A DNA stretch of 64,000 nt. It comes from Xiphias gladius (Eukaryota > Chordata > Actinopteri > Istiophoriformes > Xiphiidae). The position numbers and the translations under genes were made by a program. A model generated the notes under the pieces. That model ran no database searches and was not told the DNA's origin. It saw nothing but the letters and a program-made list of their open reading frames with translations. Shown here piece by piece: positions 1 to 31,485 of this stretch. Position 1 is the stretch's first letter; each line of letters starts with the position of its first letter. The DNA is taken from NCBI RefSeq assembly GCF_016859285.1, contig NC_053419.1, positions 8,725,501 to 8,789,500 on the forward strand, read 5' to 3'.

Positions 1-592
1 GGAAACAGTCTGGCGTTCTAGAGAAAACACTTCTCCGCTGAAAGTTAGATGGGAACATCAATACCACTCTCATGTCTGTGCGGTAAACGTGAAGCTCCAA
101 CCAGCAACAAGTCAGCTTAGTTTAACATAAAGACTGGAAAGATGGGGAAACAGCTGGTGTGAATCTGTCAAATGGTAACAAAATCCGTATACCACCACCT
201 CTAATGTTTTAATTATTAAAAGATTATGTCTCGTTTGTGTAATCAGTGCAAAAAGTGTAAGTGCGAAAACGATAAATAACCATTTTACACAGGGTCACTG
301 TTGTGCCAGACCGGAGTCTCCAGTACTGTCCAAGATAACCACAAACTCCCCGAGGTTAAACAAACAAGAAGTAACATGTTCCATCTTGGTCGATTTTTTT
401 TACCTTTGGACAGAGCCATGCTAGCGCCCCCCCCTCCAGCTTTTTATGCTAAGCTACACTAAACAGTTGATGGCTCCACCTACATAGTTACCATACAGAC
501 ATGAGGGCGGTACAATTCTTCTCATCTAACACCCGTCGAGAAAGTGAAAAGCCGTATTTCCCAAAGTGCAAAATTATTCCTTTAAGATAAAC
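1..592 (-). repeat. Interspersed fish repeat (non-autonomous, partial at window edge)
   Basis: Segments such as TACCACTCTCATGTCTGT, the run around CATAAAGACTGGAAA and the terminal TATTCCTTTAAG belong to a repeat I recognise as widespread in percomorph genomes. It usually begins TTAAAGGAATAGTTC in the opposite orientation. A second copy in reverse orientation lies at about 8279-8560. It lies in the GALT intron following the exon at 1619-1741. The left boundary is cut by the window. Confidence 0.55.
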
Positions 593-1618
593 ATTTCAAA
601 CAAAAAACATGGGAGGAAAGGTGAAAAAAACTGACATCAAATTATTGCTGTACTCTAACTTTAAGGACGACTTACGGGTCGAATACAAGGTGAGGTGACA
701 AAGTGCTGCCGGTTAATCTCATTAAGACGAGATAAACTGGCAGCACATTTGATTGGCTTATCAGTGGATATACACACATGAAGCCAGTTTCAAGAAGGGT
801 TTTAGTTGTGAATATCACCTGAGATAAGTATATTAAATAATAAAGTATCTTAAGTAAGACAACTCCCTACAGCTACAGGTACCAAGAAAGAAAAGATTTG
901 ACTCTGTCAAGTTTAATTCTCCCGTAGAAAGTTGGTTCACGGTTTACACTAAATGTCTGCTTACTAATAAGACATTTGCCAGCGTGCTAAATGTGCTCAG
1001 ACCCTGTCTTCATTACTGCTGCTGATGCTCCACACACATGACTGGAGAACCACTCAAACATACACACACAGAGCTGGTTTTTCCTTCACGCAGGCTGAAG
1101 ATGTGTGCCTCAGCATTATGCTAATGAGCATCTCTGCTGTCCAATCACACGGTTCACTGACTGACAGAAAAGCGGAGGATGTTAATGGGAAAAAGAGAGA
1201 ACGATGAAGTGAGAGACAGAGAGAGAAAAATGGAGAGAAAGGGTTGAAGTAGATGGATGAAGGGAAAGGCAATGAGGGCAATCGGGGCAAGAAAAATATG
1301 ATGTCGCTGTTTTGCAGAAATCTTGCGTTTAGAGACATTTTTTAAAACATTTCTCTGATGTTTATTATAAACCATTAACATATAACTATCTAAAATGACT
1401 TCTGATTTTCTGTTTTCTCCAAAGACAAGGGAAAAAAACTCCCTTCTCTAAGGGGTTGTTGAAAAGTATTCTGGGAAGTGTACGAGAACTCAAACTGATG
1501 TTGGACTTAATGAGACCAGAGGCGAAGTAAATGACAACTTTCTGAGGGTGAACATTTAGATTTCAATGTCCTTTTGAAATATCAAATGTCTGTGTTTTTA
1601 TTTGTGTATGTGCTGCAC

Positions 1619-14375
<12,757 letters not shown>

Positions 14376-14974
14376 GTCGGTCGTGCCGTTCGAGCGCTGC
14401 CACCTCTCTGCTAAATCTCTGAACCACCAACCCCTGCTGAACTTCAGGCAGCAGCTGCTACCCAGCTCTGTCCCGCGTCCGCCTTGTCAACATGCCTTGA
14501 CCTACTTCCTGTTGTTTGACAAGTTAAAAAAAAATAAAAATTTAAAAAAAAAACAACGTGCTCTTTGGGACAAAACTACACGTGATGAACAACCTCTAAA
14601 AATAAAAAAATACGCGCGCAAACGAACAACTAATACTAACATGAAATCTAAATTTTCGTTTTAAGCACAATATCTTAAAATGAATCTTGTGGGTAATTGT
14701 TTTTTATATAAACACGCAAAATAAATCCAAACCACCTAGAGGGGGTTTTACAATATGCTGGCAACCCAAGAGTCGCCGTTGCCTACGCGACAAACTCGGC
14801 TTCTGATTGGCCCAGCAGCGACGTCCCGCCCCCACCTGAGCAGGAAGAAGCTGTCAGCTGTCACTCCACGCCTCCTCCGCTGGTGGCGTGTTGGAAGCGA
14901 CCAGGTCTTCCCCCCTGTGTGCACATGTAGTCGGACCTGCCGCTGCGTCTCCGTCTGTGTGTGTTGTTTCAGCC
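14376..14974. promoter_or_regulatory. Bidirectional promoter interval between GALT and SIGMAR1
   Basis: The two start codons face away from each other and are only about 600 bp apart, so this interval must hold both transcription starts and both 5' leaders. The SIGMAR1 half (about 14770-14974) is GC-richer and contains CpGs, while the middle (14520-14750) is A/T-rich. No convincing TATA box was identified. The head-to-head arrangement also exists in human 9p13, which supports a shared control region; that is an inference, not something seen in motifs. Confidence 0.6.
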
Positions 14975-17402
14975 ATGTCCGCAGTCAAAACGAGCGTCAG
15001 ACTGCTCGCGTTCGCCGCACTCGCCGTCCTGGCCCTGCTGCTGCTGCGGCACTGGATGGCCACCAAGCAGTACGTGTTCAACAAAGACGACGTCGCCAGG
15101 TTGGCCAAACAGTACGCAGGTGAGTTTGACCGCGAGGGGGACGGTAGGTCTACACCGAGTCAAGACCACCCGGCAGTTCACTCCAATGCCGTTGGAAGTA
15201 AACGTATACTTAGGAGGGCAGCCCAAACAGTCCTCCTCCCTCTCCTCCATATTTACTGTATGTCTCTGTTTTCAGGACAGGACCACGAGCAGGCCTTCTC
15301 CAAAGTAGTGGTGGAGCTCAGGAAAAGGTACCAGTTACATCGTTTTACACTAGAAGTCCAATCAGACACTGACTCCTGTGTAAACACTCACAGCTGCAAC
15401 CAATCCGACAGCCATCGCCATTAAGGGCCTTGAGCACTTGACCGGCTCCGGCCAAGAAATGTCTGGTCTCTTTTGCTTAGGGGATAAATCAAGCATCAGA
15501 ATTGTGACTGACCCACGTTCTGCCACTCGACTGATCATTTCAGCATTAGACTGTCGGTAATTCAAACCCAGCCTCAGTGGTTGAAGTCACATGGTGTGTG
15601 ACGTGTTGCAGAACTGGGCCCATATTTTTCAAACTTCTTAAAAGTTTGGACTTAAGTGACCGATAAAAGTAAGGATCCTTCACTTTTACAGCTACAGGAA
15701 AAACTTTTTCTTTTCACTTAAATGCTCTTAAATGTCAGAGAGCTCCAGAGGTCTCTTGAACTGGCTAAGACTAGATCCTGAGTGACTGCAGAACAGAAAC
15801 AGAACCGAGCACGCCTCTGTTTTCTGTCCAGTAATAACAGTACTAATACATTAGCTGAATCAGTATAATTAAGAATAGAGTAGGCTTAGTTTTGATTTGC
15901 ATTTGAACATTTGATAGGATGTTAGAGGACTTCTTTTTCGAGTCTCTCTTAGGTCTTTTGACATGTCGCTGTAAGTATAGGAGGAAGTCACTTGATAAAT
16001 GTGTCTTATTGCTCACACACAGCAAAGAACTTTCTTACTCTTTACACTTTAGAGCATACTTGTGTAATTCTTAGAAGTTTGATAAAATACCACCAAATCC
16101 TCTTATTTGGGAAGCTGGGCCCAGTGAATATTTAGCAGTTTTGCTCGATCAGTTATCAAAACTGTTGATCGACTAATCCTTTCAGCACTACTTGCAGACC
16201 AGTGATTTACTTGAAAGGTCGCACAGGAACCGGCTCACTTTTGCAAACCGAAACGGACAAAAGCTCTGCATCCTTGCACTTAATCCCCTGCTGAAACCCC
16301 TGAGATAATCATCCATCACTCTTCCCCAGGCAGTATTTCACTCATCTATATGATGTGAGTATGCATTGCTAGGTCGCTAGATAAAGAGTACTAGAGAAGA
16401 GCTGATGAAGTGTGACTGAACTAGGTATCCTGGCCACATCCTGCCAGACGAGGACCTGCAGTGGGTGTTTGTGAATGCTGGAGGCTGGATGGGCTCCATG
16501 TGTCTGCTCCACGCTTCGCTTACGGAGTACTTGCTGCTGTTTGGTACCGCGCTGGAAACAGGAGGACACTCAGGTGAGCAAAGGGGCGGGTTAGAAGTCG
16601 CTCTCTTTGTCCTGCCAGGCAATATGGGAAAACATTAGCTGCATAGATCATTTCCAAGACAAGAAGAATCAAAATAAAACAGTAAATTAAATATTCTAAA
16701 TAGTGGGCAAACTTTTTTGTAGAGGATAGCTTCTGTTGTTGTCATGCTATGAAGGAAAAAAACTGCATACTCGCCTTTGTCATATTTTCCCACACTTTCA
16801 AAAGCATACATCCTTGGGAGCCTTTTTCATGGCAGGTGTGATGTATCTCCCCTTGTTCCTTTCTCAGGATTTGGCGACTAATCTGTGTAGAAAACTGTAA
16901 ATTTAACTCCATGTCCACTTCCTGCTTCCGTCAGGTCGTTACTGGGCTGAGATTTCTGACACCATCATCTCCGGCACTTTCAGACAGTGGAAGGAGGGGA
17001 CAACCAAGAGTGAAACATACTACCCTGGTAATAGTTGAACACATTTTAATCATAAATGTTATGTTTTTTAGATAAATGTTTGACTATTCGTCCTTAATTA
17101 TCGAGATAAATGTATCTGGTCGAGTATTTTTTCTGTTTCTTTTCTCGTACTTCCAAATCTTTTGTCTCACAGGTGACACCATCGTACATGGTGTAGGCGA
17201 GGCAACGTCAGTCCAGTGGAGCGCGGGGACGTGGATGGTGGAATATGGCAGAGGTTTCATCCCCTCCACACTGGGATTCGCTCTGGCTGACACCCTGTTC
17301 AGCACCCAGGACTTCCTCACAATGTTCTACACCGTGCGTGTCTACGTCAAGGGTCTGCTGCTGGAGGCTGGTACACTTCTTTCAGACGCCGGAGTCTTCT
17401 GA
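14975..17402 (+). CDS. sigmar1: Sigma non-opioid intracellular receptor 1
   Basis: ER membrane ligand-binding chaperone-like protein of mitochondria-associated membranes, related to yeast ERG2 sterol isomerase. Five coding exons: 14975-15119, 15276-15327, 16425-16573, 16935-17027 and 17173-17402. Together they total 669 nt, giving 222 residues (human 223). The N-terminus has one hydrophobic membrane segment at about residues 9-25. It is followed by the conserved [38 protein letters not shown] and [15 protein letters not shown] blocks. Asp124 and Glu170 line up with human Asp126 and Glu172, the two acidic ligand-pocket residues, so the fold looks intact. The first exon ends in GTGAG, and the frame continues only if the intron is removed. 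The stop is TGA at 17400. Intron 2 carries a MITE-like insertion. Confidence 0.97.
15614..16124. mobile_element. MITE-like element with CTGGGCCCA terminal inverted repeats
   Basis: The left end reads CTGGGCCCA and then, after a short gap, CAAACTTCTTAAAA. The reverse complement of the right end reads CTGGGCCCA and then CAAACTTCTAAGAA. The element is about 510 bp, non-coding, and sits wholly inside SIGMAR1 intron 2. No transposase was found and the target-site duplication is unclear, so the superfamily is left open. Confidence 0.6.
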
Positions 17403-19553
17403 GGCACGGTCACAATTTCAATTATTAAAAAATTTCACCTGTAATTGTAGACTATCCAAATTTTCTTCCGCACAGTTGATCCAATAGTCATTCAAGTTTT
17501 TTTCGCCTCTCAAAGGCTATACAAAAGAAGGTGCTTGACTCCACCTCAACCAGTGGTCTTAACATTTACCCTGTGACGTCAAACTGCTGTACTGCTCCTC
17601 AGAATCGCCCAAGAACATGTCATTCTGAATCTAATCGTCACATAGTCCTTCAGAGATACTCGCCATCTTACTCCACACAATAAGCAGTCCTCTGAGAGCT
17701 CAAACTGCCTAAGTAGTGAGTTAGGTCTTCAGTACCCATAAAAATACACATCGTCCATATTATTTTAGGATCTGGCCGAAAGACCTTACAACTACTCTTT
17801 CCAAAATCTACGATTTTTCTGAGAAAAATTAGACAATAACCAGATTTTGGAGTACTAACTTTTTCAGCAACCAACGACATTTACTAAGCAGTAAATATCA
17901 GGAAAAACGCAAGTTCAAACTGGTTATTGCACATTTGGGGACAGAGGAATTACTTTTAAAACAAATATTCAATGCTTAATTTAGCTTTTTAAAACAAATA
18001 CAAAATATATAATGCAAAACCAAAGCCAATATTTTCATAGTAAATACCCGTTTCATATTTATATGCATGTGGTTTCTCAGTAAATGAGGAACTTGTGTGA
18101 ATCTAGTTTTATGAAGATCTGACTTGCATCGTTTCCTCATTCATCACCGATCCGTTTGTACTATGTATATTTTTTGAAAATGTGGACTGGGGGGGGTGTG
18201 TTGAAGAAAACTGCCTTGCTGATGTGTGTGTTATGTCCTATCTTGCCCCGATTATGAACCGTAGTCAGATTCATACCAGCTCAGAGACAAGAGTGTTTTA
18301 ATTATTTTAATTACTGTGTCTTGGTTTGTGCTCGACTATTTCAGATTGTGACTGAATCGACTGTGCAGCACTAGATTGATTTCAATGGAGCAATTTTCAT
18401 ATTTCTCCCTTTTGTTCATTTAGCAATCCCATTATTTTTAGCTTAATGTATAATGGGAACCCTTTAAAATGTTGGCACAATTTAAGTAAGAAAATGGAAA
18501 AACTTAAGTACTTTAGACATCTGTTTTGATATACTGTAATTTTACATGTTTCATTCATTCATTTAATTGGATTGAATTGAATTTGCAGAAGGTGATTTCA
18601 TTCATAAACTGTCATTTTATGAGAGTAAATAGATTTGGCACAATATTTTTTTTGAAAAGGTAACTGTACTGTAGAGATCAACTTGAATGATTTAAGGTTC
18701 TGACCAAGCTACATGGCTACAGTTTCCTCAGCCTCTGTTGAACGTCTGGAACTTTGCACTAGCCCAACAGGGCAAAAAGAAAACACTATCCACAGACCTC
18801 GTCCTCTACATTTCCACATTGTAATGTAATACTGAGCAGAAATGGCAGAAAATCAAAGCCTTCTGGAAATGTTATTTGTGTACTTCACTTGAAATTGTAC
18901 TGTACAAGCAAATTACTGCTGCTGAATCTCCTGTCTCCAGGTTGCCTGAACCCATCAATCACCATACGGGCTTTCCATGAGAGACAAAATATACTGTAAC
19001 TACCCAAAACTGGAGTTAATCAGTTTACGTACGGCGGCATCAGTAGCAGTGTGTTCTCAGATGGATGGCAAAACAAAATGATGGATAGAAAACCTTTTAC
19101 TATACCTTGAATGCTAAGGAGTGGAGGTGCAATTTACTTTAAGGTAAAGATGGAAACTGACACTACCAGAAGAAATAAATGTTTTTGAAGGAAAATGTCA
19201 CGAGCCTGTTTTAAATTATTATTACATGTACATTATTCAAATGAATCTACAAGAAGTCACCTCTACTGAACTTTTACTTCAAGGCTATCCTATTCATCAC
19301 AGAAGCCTATAATCATATTATATAATGATATATACTATATATATAATTTACACAGTGTTGGTTTTCAGTGAACTACTATAAAATCAGAGCAGGTAATTCA
19401 TCACCCTTTCCCCAAAAAACAAACACAAACAAAAATTAGGGGCAGTTTTATCAGGTAAAGAGAAAATGAGTGAAATCACAAAATTGACCTCATACAGTAT
19501 ACTCTGGAGAATTAATAGTTTAGGGAGGTTAGGGATTGTGAGGCCAAGAGAAT
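17403..19553 (+). other. SIGMAR1 3' UTR and intergenic sequence
   Basis: A/T-rich sequence without a coding signal. A canonical AATAAA at 19174-19179 is a candidate SIGMAR1 poly(A) signal, which would mean a roughly 1.8 kb 3' UTR. An earlier cleavage site cannot be excluded. The stretch ends where the inverted KATNAL2-derived copy starts. Confidence 0.4.
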
Positions 19554-20468
19554 AGAAGACAAACACATCCGTCCTCATCTCCGTCCGTAAATGTCAAGAG
19601 GATGCAGACAACCTGATTTGTTGTCATCATATCCATGAGAGAGGTCCAGGTGATGAGGATAGACGTGTGTGTGTGTGTATTTCTTGTGGGTGTGAGTTTT
19701 CTTTTGCCTGCTTTTGTGCGTATGTGTGTGTGAATGTCCATGCTTGTGTACGAGTTCTACATAGCATCGCACATGTGCACACATGCAGTATATCCACTCT
19801 GTGATGTTCCTGCTCCCTGCCTATCTATCCATCTGTGCATGTGTGTTACCATATCATCCCAGATATAGATTTAACGTCAGCCTAACAAACTGGCCTGACC
19901 CCCCTGCCCTCCTCCTCTTTAAGCCCTTTAAAGGAGATGTATTCAGAATCGAAGACAGGCGACTGGTGCTGAAATACCAGCATGCTCAGGCAGCGGCTGC
20001 ACCTTAATGGGACAGACGACGTTCCCCTTTGACTAATCGCTTGGCTTTTTCGAGGCTGATGATGTCCTCCCACCACAGGTTGGGACTCTGCAAATATATC
20101 ATTTAGGGGTGAACACACACAAGCACACAAAGTGAGGAATTTAAGTAGAAAATATTACATAGGATGGATACAAAAGCCTTCCACCCCCAAAAAATACACA
20201 CACGTACACTCACCAAGACAACCAGCATGAACATCTCACAAACATCACCAACATGCTCCCACACGTACAAAACAAGATTCCGCATCACACAGGTAGAAAA
20301 CCAGCGACACACATCCCTGTCAACTAGGCTCACATAAATAGGTGTGCTTTAGAGTGAAACATCAGACAAGCAAACAGATAGAAGCCCTGGGGCTTCATTA
20401 ATGCTCCAATTTACTCACAACAAAACTCTTTGCTGCTCTCTAGTGGTCATGTTCAGTATCACATCACA
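19554..20468 (-). pseudogene. Inverted duplicate of the KATNAL2 exon 9 region with a broken exon
   Basis: The reverse complement matches 24262-25035 over flanking intron and exon. Examples are the CCACTAGAGAGCAG and TCTGATGTTTCA blocks, the exon itself, and the CATCACCTGGACCTCTC and GGACGGATGTGTTTGTC blocks. The exon-equivalent segment is 20100-20003. There the acceptor AG has become AT, two bases are lost just inside the exon and one is gained after GTCAAAG. The segment is therefore out of frame (98 nt against 99) and probably not spliced, although the GT donor persists. It lies between SIGMAR1 and KATNAL2 and has extra intronic sequence relative to the parent. No function is expected; it is a relic of local inverted duplication. 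Confidence 0.88.
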
Positions 20469-21105
20469 CATGTTTGATATTTTTGGATACAAAATCTTTT
20501 TACATGACCTCAATAGGAGCAACAAATGAGCTCCAACGTAGGGTAAATTGAATTTTCAATTAACAGTAGTATTTATGACTAAAAGGAAGGTAAAACTGAG
20601 ATAGGATTACAATAATTGCAATATTCTCTATGTAATATCATTATGCAAGGAAAACTGAAACTGGTGTTTTGCTGGAAAAGTACATCCAGTCAGAACAGTT
20701 ATTGCGTTTTAAATGTACTTTATTAAGACTTGCCAGTTTTAATCACTGGTCACATATACTCTATTTTCTTGCTTTTGCCAGAGCTGTCAACCTCTCATGC
20801 TATTTTTTTCCCTTTGAATTATATGTTTGGTTTTGTAATTATGGATTTCATTATTATTTTTTTATTTAATCAGTCTTAGTAGTTTAGAGTCCCAATGAAT
20901 GACCAAAAGATTTTGGTGTTTTCTTCTTGGTGTTAGTATTGACACACACATACAGGGAGAGAAAGGGAAAGAATACAGCACATCTGTATCTACGGCAGCC
21001 CTGAGGGGAAACCGTAAGACCCCACATTAAAACACGGCGCACACACTGAGAACAACCGACCAGCAACAGAAAACTAAAAGACCTGCTGTCATACTGATCT
21101 TTCAG
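20469..21105 (+). promoter_or_regulatory. KATNAL2 upstream region
   Basis: A/T-rich interval between the inverted copy and the first KATNAL2 coding exon. A pyrimidine-rich stretch followed by TTTCAG at 21100-21105 just before the ATG could be a splice acceptor. If so, a non-coding leader exon lies further upstream. No promoter motif was identified with confidence. Confidence 0.3.
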
Positions 21106-21109
21106 AATC

Positions 21110-27720
<6,611 letters not shown>

Positions 27721-28497
27721 CACTCATACACACAGAGGAATATTTTAACGTGAAAAAAAGACTTTTACACTAACACTTCAACTTCTGTTTTTACTGCATA
27801 CAAATTCGACTAGTGCAGTTACACTGGACATATATCACATACTACAAACCTGGTACTGTAGGTTGGGACAGCACTAGTCCGATAGCCTAGATCCGTTCAG
27901 AAAAATTGTTTGCACCAGTACTTTGTGTGTCCACATTATATGATTTCATATTCGACACTTAAAGGACACTGAGGGTAAAAGAGAAACATAAGACAAAGCA
28001 GCAGAGATACTGAGATAAAAAGCCCGATATTCTGAGCCAGTGCTACTATGTTTAAAGCTTTCTTTCTTAATTCTGTTTATCTGTACAATGATCATAAGCA
28101 CAAAAAATATTAAACAATAGTTACCAGCTTGACATAGTTTTTATTCAAACTTAAATTTATACATTATAATATAATGACAAAACAGATGGTTGGTACTTCT
28201 TTAACGCATGCTTTACCTAAAGAGACCTAAAGAGAGGTAGTCAACACTCAAATGGACATTTTTGTTTAAGTTTAGAGAATTTGGGGACAGTCAGTCAAAC
28301 TTATAAGAACTACAGGATGGTTACTTTTTACTTAATCGTGGTGAGGAGATGAGGGGACTCGTTTTATAACTCCCTTCTGTCCACTGCTAAAACACCACTA
28401 GTCTACAACAGTGATAACTGATGGCTACAATGTGTGTTGTGCAAATCAAAGATTGATTAAGACAATGAAACTGTAGAGTTCTATTGTTACTTGTAGC
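27721..28497. other. Convergent 3' UTRs of KATNAL2 and HDHD2
   Basis: ATTAAA at 28109-28114 on the plus strand is a candidate poly(A) signal for KATNAL2. AATAAA on the minus strand (28145-28140) is a good candidate for HDHD2. The two 3' ends would meet or overlap within a few tens of bases. Confidence 0.45.
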
Positions 28498-30623
28498 TCA
28501 TAGCAGGTTCTTCAGTATATGTTCAACAGCATCAGTGAAACTGTCACAAGTCAGGTGAGGAGGAGGGTTGATTTTATTCTCATCTCCTTCTCTGTATTTA
28601 CCTGAAAGATGACAGGAGAGACGGTAGAATGATATCAGCCCCAAAAACAACAATAATCCTCATAATGATTGGTTTAATATATAGATAATGACATCAGATC
28701 CAATGAAAGGTAACATGAATTGTTGGTTACAATGAAGACATGACAGTGGAGGAATGATGACAATCACGATGTCTGATCACAGTGCAACAGTCAGTTGTCG
28801 TCAGGTAGGTTTCAGTAGAGCCAGGAAGAGGAAAGACTGGAAGAGGAAGTGAAACTGATGGAGGGATGAAAATAAACTGGAGGAAGAAGTTAGATTTTTT
28901 TGTCTTACCAGTTCTGACTAGAATACCCAACATCCCTGCGTTCTGAGCCCCACCCACATCATCTCTTGCATCCTGTAGGAAAACAGCAAAGGGACACAAA
29001 CCATGCAGACCAACACGTAATAAAATGTGCAGTTGTTACTACGTTTATGTTCACAGGCTGATGAGGAAATGGTTATCAATGAGCTGTACACTGTACACAC
29101 CACTGTTTACAGATTTTGACTTAAGTTTTCTTTGGGGTGGACGTTCCGTAACGAGTCTCTCACCTTAATGTTGAAAATGAACTTAATTAACCTGCTGTTA
29201 ATGAATCAAAATTGACAATATACTTACATCTCCTATCATCACAGCTTCACTGGGGCTACAGCCTAAATCAGACAGAGCCTGTTTGAAGGAAACAACCAGA
29301 GGAAAACGAGAAGAGAGGCTTCATCTATTTAACAGTTAAATAATTAAAAAAACAAAAAGAAATAAAGAAAAACTGCAGTTCGTCAAAATATATTTTAGAG
29401 GCATATCATGAGGTAGATTTCAGTTCATTAAAAAGAAGTGTGTTTGAAATATTTGTGACAAACACAAAACCCTTTTCTCTTTACTTGGGGAAAATGTGAA
29501 AACAGTAAAACTGAGAATTTCTAACCTGTGTGAAAAAAGTCTTTTCTGGCTTTCCCACCACAGTAGCTTTACAGTCAGTGGCGTACTCCAGTCCCGTCAC
29601 AAAGGGCCCGGGACCGAGGGCCAAACCATCCTTGCGTTTGTAGTACCGAGCCTTATGGATGGCGATGAGAGGAGCTCCATCCAGAATCATTCTGGGGTGA
29701 AATGTACATGATTAACACGCTGCAATGACTATCAAAATAATATTCAGGAAAAAACAAGGAAAAAAAGCATTGTAAAGTTCACTGTTTAGTTTATTTTCCC
29801 AAACAAGAGTCCGACTTTGGCAGGAGGTTTTTTTCTATCAATAATCCTGCATTTTTTTCTGGTTAAAAAGCAAGATTATTAAAGGTTATGGTTGATTTAG
29901 AACCACTTTCAACACAATAACAAATAAAAGCACAATCGGAGAATACAAAGCATGTTAAATTAAAAAGCTGACTTTTGTTTTTCATAACATCTAGAAAAAC
30001 TGTTGAATCATCTAACCTGACAGCGAAACATCTCCTTCGCCCATATCTTCTCTGAAAAACAAAAGATTATCACATACAGAAATGTCCTGTGATTCACTGA
30101 ACGAGTTTACTACCTGAAAGCCTTGTTGAGTGTTTGGTAGTTGAATTGATCAGGAGCGAGGCCAACGACGACAGCGTTTGGTTCTGACGTGTCAATACCT
30201 GTAAATAGAGGGACATACATAGTAACTCTCTGAAAAGAATTGTTGATCAGTTGATCAAAATTAAGCTCGATATGACTATTCATTTATCAAGTCATCTATT
30301 AAGTACAAACAGCTACGGCTTTACATATGCAAAGAGCTGCTGTGTTTCTTCATTTAATGTCATTTTAAATGGAATACTCAGGGGTTTTCCCCTGTTGATC
30401 AGAATACATGAATGACTTGAAATCTGCTAATTTGCACACTTTTAACTATTTCTGACAACAAACTAAATGGATAATTGATCGATTGAAAAAAACTTCTGCA
30501 GAGTGGAGATCAAAAACAAGTCATTTTTTTCATTTTCAGGTTGTGATTTGATTGCTGAAACAAATGGGTTTCAAAAGGAAAGAAAAATCTAAACAAAAAC
30601 AGTTCATCCTCCAACTGAAGCAG

Positions 30624-30656
<33 letters not shown>

Positions 30657-31485
30657 ATTGCAACCCATTACCAGTGAAGTCCTCTAGTGCACTGTCCTCC
30701 ACCAGCAGCAGCGGTCTGTGTCGTTTCTGCTCTAACAGAGTCCTCGCTGCAGTCAGAGACGTGAAGATCTCTTTTTCCTGCACAGTGTAGTTCATTTTCA
30801 AAAGTCAAGATAAAAAGGCGGCACCCCTGAGGTCAAAATCAGCAAAAGAACCACATTTTTGGGAAATACAGACATTGTTGGGGTTTTGTTTTTTTTGGCA
30901 AAGCACCAAGCAGAATTTCTCAGCAGGAGAATTGCACCTGTTTCCTCTTATTAAGTTAATTTTCAATTTCTTTAGCATTACAGTAAAAGCATCTGCACTA
31001 AATAAAATGACTTTGGTGTTTTACCTGGAGGTCGAAGTTGAGACGTTGCAGTCGTTCCAGTAAGTTCCTCTTACTCTCCTTGGTTGTGTTGGTCACAAAC
31101 TTCACAGCTACATACGCCTGCCGTAACCTGACAACACAACAGCAAACATCTTATTCATCTAAAATACCTAAATTATGAAACAATAATACTGGAGAATGTG
31201 TGGCCTTCAAAAGTCTGAATTCACTACATGATGATGTGGACCATCGAATAAATTTTCAATGTTCAGTGGTTTTCAGTCCTGATCTTAAGGACCCTGAGTC
31301 CTCTTGGTTTTCATCCATGCAGTGGAATTCAAACTCCTGACCCCGCATTTTACGCCTGTCCCTGGTCTAGGGGCTGTTTCCTACCTGTTCAGGGCTTCCT
31401 GTGCCCCGGGTACCGCCGTATCCTCTATATGCAGAGTTCCACTCAGGTCAATGAGGACGGCCTTCAGAGCTCGTCTGCCCGCCAT
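28498..31485 (-). CDS. hdhd2: Haloacid dehalogenase-like hydrolase domain-containing protein 2
   Basis: HAD-superfamily phosphatase-like protein with a type II cap; the physiological substrate is not established. Eight coding exons on the minus strand: 31485-31385, 31127-31025, 30777-30672, 30198-30114, 29691-29526, 29278-29228, 28972-28909 and 28601-28498. They total 780 nt, or 259 residues, the same length as human. Motif I is DLSGT (Asp13 to Thr17), so Asp13 is kept but the usual second aspartate is Ser15, a known feature of this subfamily. Motif II is VTNTT near residue 46, motif III the lysine in [10 protein letters not shown], and motif [16 protein letters not shown]. Every junction keeps frame. 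The ATG exon has a good acceptor (TCCTCTGCAG) just before GTCTCCGGCATGG, so a non-coding first exon is expected upstream. Confidence 0.97.
30628..30655. repeat. (CT)n(CA)n microsatellite
   Basis: Short compound dinucleotide run in an HDHD2 intron, about 17 bp downstream of the donor of the exon at 30672-30777. Confidence 0.85.

Noticed and set aside
15121-15250. Continuation of SIGMAR1 exon 1 reading frame past 15119
   Set aside because: The conserved protein resumes only at 15276 (QDHEQAF); the GTGAG donor at 15120 and TTTTCAG acceptor define an intron.
20003-20100. Functional alternative KATNAL2 exon on the minus strand
   Set aside because: The orientation is opposite to the gene, the acceptor AG is mutated and indels break the frame.
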